This document shows positions 7,957-12,905 of a stretch of 16,430 bases of DNA, piece by piece (within the stretch, counting starts at the first letter, position 1; every line of letters begins with the position of its first letter). Made by a program: the position numbers and the translations under genes. A model generated the notes under the pieces. It was not told the DNA's origin. It saw only the letters and a program-made list of their open reading frames with translations, and did no database searches. Origin of the DNA: SIG480 sp045595365. Its GTDB lineage: Bacteria > Bacillota > Clostridia > Oscillospirales > JAAYXM01. Where the stretch lies: contig JAZOAI010000024.1 of assembly GCA_045595365.1 (NCBI GenBank), positions 1-16,430 on the forward strand. Direction: 5' to 3'.

Positions 7957-7988
7957 AAGTGTCAATTTTCAGATTCATATTGACACTT
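7957..7988. promoter_or_regulatory. 10-bp inverted repeat in the 170-base gap before the nagB-like gene
   Basis: AAGTGTCAAT (7957-7966) and its exact complement ATTGACACTT (7979-7988) flank a 12-base spacer. There is no T-run after it, so it is not a normal terminator. It could be an operator or an mRNA stem-loop that sets different transcript levels for the oxidoreductase and nag parts of the operon. The rest of the gap is A+T-rich with only a weak promoter-like match (TTGGAA at 8013-8018, TTTATT at 8036-8041, 17-base spacing). Confidence 0.35.
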
Positions 7989-8110
7989 GTGCAAAGAGAA
8001 TATCTGGAGACCTTGGAAGACTGGCGTAAAGTGTATTTATTGCAATTTTATGCCGGTCTTTTTCGGATACATAAGGTATTTTCATAAATTTTTTTGAGGA
8101 GTTGATGATA

Positions 8111-8881
8111 ATGAATTTAAAAAAAGAACTGTTGGATATAAAGATTTTCCCGAAACGAAACGAGATGGGCGAGGTTGCAGCTCGTGATATCTGCAGCTGC
8201 ATAAAAAATATTCTTGCCGAAAAAGATGAAGTTAATATTATTTTTGCCGCAGCTCCGTCACAAAACGATGTTCTTCGGTGCTTGTGTGAATCGGATGTGG
8301 ATTGGAGTAAGGTCAATGCATTCCATATGGATGAGTATATCGGTTTGCCTGCCGATGCTCCCCAGTGCTTTGGGAACTTCCTTAAAAAAGCAATATTTGG
8401 CAACGCTCCATTTAAATCCATAAACTATATAGACTCATCCGCAACTGATATAGATGCTGAATGTGAGAGATATTCGCAAATTCTCGAGAAAAACCCGACA
8501 GACATCGTGATTATGGGAATAGGGGAGAACGGGCATATAGCATTCAATGATCCCCATGTTGCCGATTTTAACGATAAAAAAGCGGTGAAATCCGTTGAGC
8601 TTGACGATGTTTGCCGTATGCAGCAGGTAAATGACGGATGTTTTGAAAAGTTTGAAGATGTCCCCCAATACGCATTGACTCTTACTGTTCCGTCATTAAT
8701 GAAAGCAAAATATCATTTTTGTGTTGTTCCCGCCAAAACTAAAGCGGACGCAGTGAAGAGAACACTCTATGGCGAAATTTCCGAAGAGTGCCCTGCCACA
8801 ATTCTCAGAACGAAAGAAAATTCCGTTCTGTACTGCGATGCTGACAGCAGCATCCACATTAACCCGGAGGATTTTGTATGA
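8111..8881 (+). CDS. NagB-like glucosamine-6-phosphate deaminase/isomerase family protein (variant active site)
   Basis: This protein (256 residues) matches the size of bacterial NagB, which converts glucosamine-6-phosphate to fructose-6-phosphate and ammonia in the cytoplasm. FHMDEYIGL (residues 71-79) keeps the general-base aspartate (74, equivalent to Asp72 of E. coli NagB). GIGENGHIAFNDP (136-148) is the catalytic signature with His142. The E. coli triad residues Asp141 and Glu148 are here Asn140 and Asp147. Asn at the first position is common in Gram-positive NagB; Asp at the second is not typical of classic NagB and suggests a sub-family with a different amino sugar phosphate or a slower ring-opening step. 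GAGGAG at 8096-8101 lies 9 bases before the chosen ATG at 8111; in-frame ATG 8105 and TTG 8102 are too near it. The stop overlaps the nagA-like start (ATGA), so the two are translationally coupled. Confidence 0.85.
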   Translation: MNLKKELLDIKIFPKRNEMGEVAARDICSCIKNILAEKDEVNIIFAAAPSQNDVLRCLCESDVDWSKVNAFHMDEYIGLPADAPQCFGNFLKKAIFGNAPFKSINYIDSSATDIDAECERYSQILEKNPTDIVIMGIGENGHIAFNDPHVADFNDKKAVKSVELDDVCRMQQVNDGCFEKFEDVPQYALTLTVPSLMKAKYHFCVVPAKTKADAVKRTLYGEISEECPATILRTKENSVLYCDADSSIHINPEDFV

Positions 8882-10044
8882 TTACCAAAATAAAAAACGG
8901 AGTTGTGCTCACAGAAGGCAAAGAGCTGAGGACAGATGTTTACGTAGAAGATAATAAGATTTTAAGCATAACCAATGAAGCTCTTCACTTTGACCGCGAA
9001 ATAGATGCGCGTGGCATGTATGTTGCCCCGGGCTTTGTTGACATACATATCCACGGTGCAGCAGGATACGATTTCCTTGACGGAACAAAAGAAGCATATG
9101 AAAAAATTGCCGAAGAGGTTGCAAAACACGGCGCAACAGCTATCGTTCCCACCCTGACCTCCAGCACCAAGGAAAGTATGAAAACTGCAATTTCTACCTT
9201 TAATGAAGTGAAGGAAAGCGGAACAAACGGCGCAAAGCTTTTGGGAATTCATCTTGAAGGGCCATATTTTGCGGCATCTCAAAAAGGCGCGCAGGATGAA
9301 AATCAGATTCGGGATTTTGACAAAGCAGAATACGAGGAAATTGCATCAATGTCAGATTCTCTCCTGAGATGGACAGCGGCACCCGAAAGGGAAGGCGCTG
9401 ATGATTTTGGGAAATATATGGTGGCCAAAAATGTCCTGCCTTGCATCGGGCACAGCGATGCGAACAGCAAAACCGTTGAAAGAGCTTTTGAGAACGGTTT
9501 CTCGCATATTACGCACCTTTATTCCTGCACAAGCACAGTGCATCGCAAAAACGCATTCCGATTTGCCGGAATTATCGAAGCGGCATATCTCAATGATGAT
9601 ATTTCTGTTGAAATAATTGCCGACGGAATACATCTTCCCGATGATTTGTTAAAGCTTGTATATAAAATAAAGGGTGCGGACAAAATCGCATTGATAACCG
9701 ACTCAATGCGAGGCGCAGGGATGCCTGACGGAGAAAGCATCCTCGGAGGAATGACTGACGGCCTGAAGGTTATAATTGAAGACGGTGTAGCAAAGCTGCC
9801 GGACAGAAGCGCGTTTGCAGGCAGTGTAGCGTTTTGTGACAGACTTGTGAGAAATATGGTAAAGCTTGCAAATGTGCCTCTCTGTGATGCGGTCAAAATG
9901 GCATCGGAGACACCGGCGAAGCTTCTCGGTATAGAGAATATAGGAAAACTTTCACCGGGATATATGGCCGATATTGTTATTTTTGATTCCGAAATCGACA
10001 TTCATAAAACCATAATAGACGGAAAAGTAGTGTACTCTAAATAA
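8878..10044 (+). CDS. NagA-like N-acetylglucosamine-6-phosphate deacetylase family protein
   Basis: This 388-residue cytoplasmic amidohydrolase is of full length for NagA, which removes acetate from N-acetylglucosamine-6-phosphate to feed NagB. Visible metal and catalytic residues are HIH (residues 57-59), LEGPYF with Glu127, GHSDA with His192, THLYS with His213, ADGIHLP with His252, and the catalytic aspartate in ITDSMRGAGMPDG (Asp275). In classic NagA the segment after the His213 equivalent reads HLFNAM or HLYNAM and contacts the substrate; here it is HLYSCTSTVHRKNAFRFAG, so the substrate may be a related N-acyl amino sugar phosphate. GGAGG at 8866-8870 lies 7 bases before the ATG, which overlaps the end of the nagB-like gene by four bases. 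It ends the operon and is followed by a terminator. Confidence 0.88.
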   Translation: MITKIKNGVVLTEGKELRTDVYVEDNKILSITNEALHFDREIDARGMYVAPGFVDIHIHGAAGYDFLDGTKEAYEKIAEEVAKHGATAIVPTLTSSTKESMKTAISTFNEVKESGTNGAKLLGIHLEGPYFAASQKGAQDENQIRDFDKAEYEEIASMSDSLLRWTAAPEREGADDFGKYMVAKNVLPCIGHSDANSKTVERAFENGFSHITHLYSCTSTVHRKNAFRFAGIIEAAYLNDDISVEIIADGIHLPDDLLKLVYKIKGADKIALITDSMRGAGMPDGESILGGMTDGLKVIIEDGVAKLPDRSAFAGSVAFCDRLVRNMVKLANVPLCDAVKMASETPAKLLGIENIGKLSPGYMADIVIFDSEIDIHKTIIDGKVVYSK

Positions 10045-10075
10045 TATCTCATCAGAAATGACAAACTTAATAACA

Positions 10076-10110
10076 AAAATCCTGCAAGTGAATTTTGCTT
10101 GCGGGATTTT
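10076..10110 (+). terminator. Intrinsic terminator of the oxidoreductase-nag operon
   Basis: AAAATCCTGCAAG (10076-10088) and CTTGCGGGATTTT (10098-10110) form a 13-pair stem with one T-G wobble and a 9-base loop; the T-rich end follows the stem. It lies 32 bases after the nagA-like stop codon. Confidence 0.85.
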
Positions 10111-10164
10111 CGTTTAACGGTGACCGTCTTCTCAAGGTTAGAATCCTTCCGGATTACAAATAAT

Positions 10165-10198
10165 AAAAACGGCAAACCCAAAAGAGTTTGCCGTTTTT
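10165..10198 (-). terminator. Intrinsic terminator downstream of tRNA-Pro
   Basis: AAAAACGGCAAAC (10165-10177) and GTTTGCCGTTTTT (10186-10198) are perfect 13-bp inverted arms with an 8-base loop. It begins one base past the encoded CCA end of the minus-strand tRNA and yields a TTTTT end on that strand. It can also act as a second stop for plus-strand transcripts from the nag operon. Confidence 0.85.
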
Positions 10199-10199
10199 A

Positions 10200-10276
10200 T
10201 GGTCGGGTTGACAGGATTCGAACCTGCGGCCTCTGCGTCCCGAACGCAGCGCTCTACCAAGCTGAGCCACAACCCG
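10200..10276 (-). tRNA. tRNA-Pro, anticodon CGG
   Basis: The minus strand folds as a standard cloverleaf. CGGGTTG pairs with CAACCCG as the acceptor stem. The D arm carries AGCTTGGTAG. CTGCG-TTCGGGA-CGCAG is the anticodon arm with anticodon CGG (codon CCG). The T arm is GCAGG-TTCGAAT-CCTGT. The discriminator base is A, and the 3' CCA is encoded in the DNA (10200-10202). Without CCA the tRNA is 74 bases long. Confidence 0.96.
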
Positions 10277-10290
10277 AAGCGAACTACTTA

Positions 10291-10319
10291 ATTATACGGA
10301 TTTTAAGGCATTTTGTCAA
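10291..10319 (-). promoter_or_regulatory. Consensus sigma-A promoter of tRNA-Pro
   Basis: On the minus strand TTGACA (10314-10319), a 17-base spacer and TATAAT (10291-10296) match the housekeeping consensus at all twelve positions. Transcription would start near 10284, about 8 bases before the mature tRNA 5' end. Stable RNA genes typically have such strong promoters. Confidence 0.85.
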
Positions 10320-10404
10320 GCGTTTTTCATAAAATATTTCTATCTTTAAAAATTTTTTCATTTTAAACAGTGTGAGCAGTTTTTGGAATGTAAAAATTAC
10401 AACT

Positions 10405-10435
10405 TATATAAACTTTCAAACAGAACAAAATACTA
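10405..10435 (+). promoter_or_regulatory. Candidate sigma-G (forespore) promoter of the spore protein gene
   Basis: AATACTA (10429-10435) resembles the sigma-G -10 consensus CATACTA, and TATATA (10405-10410) lies 18 bases upstream at the -35 position. The start would be near 10442, just before the ribosome binding site at 10451. The assignment rests mainly on the gene product, whose family is expressed in the forespore. Confidence 0.45.
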
Positions 10436-10465
10436 TTGAAGCTAATTCGAGGAGGTGAGTTTGAA

Positions 10466-10648
10466 ATGGCAATCGTACCGAATGCACAGGAAGCTCTTGA
10501 TAAGTTCAAGATGGAGGCTGCATCTGAAGTAGGTGTTAACCTCAAGCAGGGCTATAACGGTGATCTTACTTCACGTCAGGCAGGTTCTATCGGCGGTCAG
10601 ATGGTTAAGAAGATGATTATGTCTTATGAGCAGAATTTAAGCAAGTAA
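10466..10648 (+). CDS. Alpha/beta-type small acid-soluble spore protein (SASP)
   Basis: This protein (60 residues) matches the usual 60-75-residue length of alpha/beta SASPs, which coat and protect DNA in dormant spores. The two family signatures are present: LDKFKMEAASEVGVNL (residues ~11-26), covering the region where germination protease GPR normally cuts, and GYNGDLTSRQAGSIGGQMVKKMI (28-50), the DNA-binding helix-turn region with the conserved GxxGG element. GGAGG (10451-10455) lies 10 bases upstream of the ATG. The gene is monocistronic, with a likely sigma-G promoter and a hairpin terminator. It shows that the host belongs to a spore-forming lineage; a single SASP does not prove that it sporulates. 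Confidence 0.95.
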   Translation: MAIVPNAQEALDKFKMEAASEVGVNLKQGYNGDLTSRQAGSIGGQMVKKMIMSYEQNLSK

Positions 10649-10672
10649 CGTAATGCCCTCGCGGCATATAAA

Positions 10673-10719
10673 AAGACTGTTGCATTTTGGTTTTTATAAA
10701 ATCAATTTGCAACAGTCTT
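10673..10719. terminator. Shared terminator between the SASP gene and the convergent ligase-like gene
   Basis: AAGACTGTTGCA (10673-10684) and TGCAACAGTCTT (10708-10719) are perfect 12-bp inverted arms with a 23-base A+T-rich loop. The minus strand continues with TTTTATA, a good U-tract for the gene ending at 10736. The plus strand continues with AATCTTTTATT, weaker but usable for the spore protein gene. Confidence 0.75.
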
Positions 10720-10735
10720 AATCTTTTATTGAAAT

Positions 10736-12298
10736 TTAAGCTTTGTCGTTTTTTCTGCGGCGTGTGTATGCGAGATACATAACGGCTGCGGAAAGCCCCC
10801 AGAAATATGCGTTCATATAAGGAACCTCAAAAATATTTTCAAAAAACGAATGAGAGAGGACTCCTATTTGCCCGGCTAAGATTCCCGAGGAGAGAACGGA
10901 CATCTTGTTTTTCTGGGTTTTGAAGATGCTTCTGCATGACCAGAGAATGTTCCGGAGAAGCAGCCACACATAAGAAACAAGGCCGATAAGGCCCATTTCC
11001 GTGAGCGTTTTGAGATAATAGTTGTCCATATAGTAATAAACAATATCGTCGATTTCCTTGTTCTGCATCGCTATTGCGCCGCCGTATCTGCCGAGGCCGA
11101 AGCCGAAAAGGCGGTTCTGCCTCCAGAGAGAAAGGCCTATGTGCCAGCGCTCTCCGCGACCTCCGGTTGAGTTAGCTTTTGCAAAGTCTGCCGTGAAAAG
11201 AAAGGCGATTCGGTTTGAAATCTCAGGGACACAGAAGATGACGCCACAAATTCCGACCGCTGCGATAAGGAGAAGCTTTCTGTCCACAAGAAGGGAGAAG
11301 ACGACAACCGCGATGGTGAGCCCGAACCACGCGCCCCGAGAGAAGGTAAAGAGCGTAGCAAGGCAGATTATTCCGGTAAGCCCCCACATAAGGCATTTTA
11401 CCCAAAGCTTCTTTGCGTAGTAAGCACAAGCGGCGAGCATAGGAGCTGTCATAACCATAAACGCGCCCATAACGTTGGGGCTTCCGATTATTGAATAAAC
11501 TCGTGTGCGCACCCCGGCTTCTGCCTGAGCAACCCAGGCTTCGGGCATCGGTGCTTTTGTTATATACTGATAAATGCCGTGGAGCGCGATTGCCGCGCCG
11601 AGGGCAGAAAAAGTGAAATAGAGAGTGCGGAAATCCCCGTCGTTTTCAATAAGCCTTGTGAGAACGAAAAACCAGAGCATAAACTGGCATACGGCGCGGT
11701 ATCCGTCAATCGCAGGCCCCATTTTCGGGGAGACAACTGCAAGAAGGAGGATTCCGACACACATAAAGAAAAGAAGAGGCATATCAACGGGCGTGATTCG
11801 CGGCTTTATAAGCTCCTTCGAAAACATAATGCGCCAAGTGATAAACATTATGCAGAATATCATAAAAGCTTCATCCCAGATTGATGAGAGAAACGATATT
11901 TGCAGAACATTCCGGACAAAAACATCAACAGGGAGATAGAGCGCGAAAACTGCAATAAGAAGGCGCTTCATTCCGAGCTTTTTGAATTGATTTATGACAA
12001 AACTGCCAAATGCGAGGCGTTTTACAAAATTCAGAAAAACGCTCTGCGAAAGCGCGGGGGAAAGTGTAGCACCAAACCGCCGCAGAGCGGTGTTAAGGCG
12101 TGAAAGATATGAAAAAAGCTTGGAATATACGCTCTTCGGAGAAACTGAAAAAAACGAAACAAAGCATCGCCTGGTAAGCGAGGTGTGATAGCCGCGGGAG
12201 AAGAAGTTCTTAATCTTTCCGAGAACACTTCCGGGGAAGGCTCTCGAAAAAATCGAAAAAAAGCGCGCTATAAAGCAATTACGAATGATTTTATCCAT
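10736..12298 (-). CDS. O-antigen ligase/polymerase (WaaL/Wzy-type) family membrane protein
   Basis: This 520-residue integral membrane protein belongs to the O-antigen ligase/polymerase superfamily, which joins or transfers lipid-linked glycans outside the membrane. The first ~108 residues are basic, amphipathic and probably cytosolic. About ten hydrophobic segments follow from residue ~110. Family motifs are SPNVMGAF (273-280), FTFSRGAW (317-324), GERWHIGLSLWRQNRLFGFGLG (382-403) and DNYYLKTLTEMGLIGL (425-440). Classic ligases have HNxYL at the last motif with an essential histidine; here it is DNYYL, so a polymerase or an unusual transferase is as likely as a ligase. The ATG at 12298 overlaps the stop of the DUF4330 gene by 8 bases (ATGGATAA), implying translational coupling. 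An in-frame ATG at 12325 is possible but its GAGGT is too close. It pairs with the divergent glycosyltransferase genes in surface polymer assembly. Confidence 0.85.
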   Translation of the reverse strand: MDKIIRNCFIARFFSIFSRAFPGSVLGKIKNFFSRGYHTSLTRRCFVSFFSVSPKSVYSKLFSYLSRLNTALRRFGATLSPALSQSVFLNFVKRLAFGSFVINQFKKLGMKRLLIAVFALYLPVDVFVRNVLQISFLSSIWDEAFMIFCIMFITWRIMFSKELIKPRITPVDMPLLFFMCVGILLLAVVSPKMGPAIDGYRAVCQFMLWFFVLTRLIENDGDFRTLYFTFSALGAAIALHGIYQYITKAPMPEAWVAQAEAGVRTRVYSIIGSPNVMGAFMVMTAPMLAACAYYAKKLWVKCLMWGLTGIICLATLFTFSRGAWFGLTIAVVVFSLLVDRKLLLIAAVGICGVIFCVPEISNRIAFLFTADFAKANSTGGRGERWHIGLSLWRQNRLFGFGLGRYGGAIAMQNKEIDDIVYYYMDNYYLKTLTEMGLIGLVSYVWLLLRNILWSCRSIFKTQKNKMSVLSSGILAGQIGVLSHSFFENIFEVPYMNAYFWGLSAAVMYLAYTRRRKNDKA

Positions 12299-12794
12299 CG
12301 AATTCCACCGTCTCGATAATTGCATTTACCTCTACGGTCTGAGTCTTGAAGATGAAGCCACGGCCTATGCGGACTTCCTGAGTCCCGATTTTAAGAATGG
12401 GGTCAGTCTTTGACTGCTTTGCCTTGACTTTTATGAGAAGGTCAGTTTTCTGGGGGTCAGCCGCCGTCACAAATTTGCCGGAGTCGGTAGTCGCGGCGGA
12501 GAGGTACGGAACGCTTTCAACGGAAACTACTTCCGCATCTGCGATATAGTCGCTTCCTGCAACAAGGCGGGTTCCCGGAGTGAGCTTTTTGACTTCAGCG
12601 TCAAGGTAATCCATAGCTCCGCGAACACGCATCGTGACGTACATATCTGATTTCGGGGAAATTGCCTCTGTTGCGGCGGGCGCTGCAAACTTATAGACTA
12701 CGGCAACTGCGACAAGCGCAACGCAGAGAAGAATGATGAGGTCGATGACGTTTATCACGCCGAAGAGCTTTCCTTTTTCGTTTATGATTTTCAT
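12291..12794 (-). CDS. DUF4330-like single-pass membrane protein
   Basis: This protein (167 residues) starts MKIINEKGKLFGVINVIDLIILL, the opening I associate with DUF4330 proteins: a short cytoplasmic N-terminus, one transmembrane helix (about residues 15-36) and an extracytoplasmic domain. The outer domain is beta-rich (DMYVTMRVRGAMDYLDAEVKKLTPGTRLVAGSDYIADAEVVSV and a later TDLLIKVKAKQ segment), with no catalytic motif that I recognise. AAGGAAC upstream of the ATG is the ribosome binding site. The gene is co-transcribed and overlaps with the O-antigen-ligase-like gene, so an accessory role in export or polymerisation of a cell-surface glycan is the likely reading. The molecular function of the family is not established as far as I know. 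Confidence 0.78.
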   Translation of the reverse strand: MKIINEKGKLFGVINVIDLIILLCVALVAVAVVYKFAAPAATEAISPKSDMYVTMRVRGAMDYLDAEVKKLTPGTRLVAGSDYIADAEVVSVESVPYLSAATTDSGKFVTAADPQKTDLLIKVKAKQSKTDPILKIGTQEVRIGRGFIFKTQTVEVNAIIETVEFDG

Positions 12795-12823
12795 GGCTTG
12801 AGTTCCTTTCGTTAATGTATTGC

Positions 12824-12852
12824 TTGACCGATTACTTGTTATATTATATAAT
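12824..12852 (+). promoter_or_regulatory. Promoter of the GT4-CsaB gene
   Basis: TTGACC (12824-12829), a 17-base spacer and TATAAT (12847-12852) form a near-consensus housekeeping promoter, with a start near 12859 and a leader of about 47 bases. Its -10 box overlaps the -10 box of the opposing promoter within the palindrome ATTATATAAT (12843-12852). Confidence 0.75.
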
Positions 12853-12871
12853 AAGTGTAAAAATATAACAA
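12843..12871 (-). promoter_or_regulatory. Promoter of the DUF4330-ligase operon
   Basis: On the minus strand TTGTTA (12866-12871), a 17-base spacer and TATAAT (12843-12848) form a promoter with a start near 12836. It is interleaved with the plus-strand promoter, so polymerase can occupy only one of the two at a time. Confidence 0.65.
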
Positions 12872-12905
12872 CTGTTTTTTGAAAAATTTACAATTAGGAG
12901 AAGTT

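Noticed and set aside
7957..7988. Inverted repeat as an intrinsic terminator of the oxidoreductase genes
   Set aside because: There is no T-run after either arm and the loop is 12 bases; the downstream genes have no strong promoter of their own.
7981..8004. TTGACA at 7981-7986 as the -35 box of an internal promoter
   Set aside because: The hexamer is perfect, but no acceptable -10 box lies 16-18 bases downstream; it is part of the inverted repeat.
7975..8421. 148-codon minus-strand frame covering the gap and the nagB-like gene start
   Set aside because: It is antisense to a clear NagB-family protein, with no family resemblance and no ribosome binding site.
10099..10332. 77-codon plus-strand frame
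   Set aside because: It spans the terminators and the whole tRNA-Pro gene in antisense; the translated sequence reflects the tRNA and hairpins, not a protein.
11058..12188. Plus-strand frames within the O-antigen-ligase-like gene (11058-11420, 11579-11884, 11625-11939, 11900-12103, 11994-12188)
   Set aside because: They are short, overlap one another, are antisense to a conserved membrane protein, and have no ribosome binding sites.
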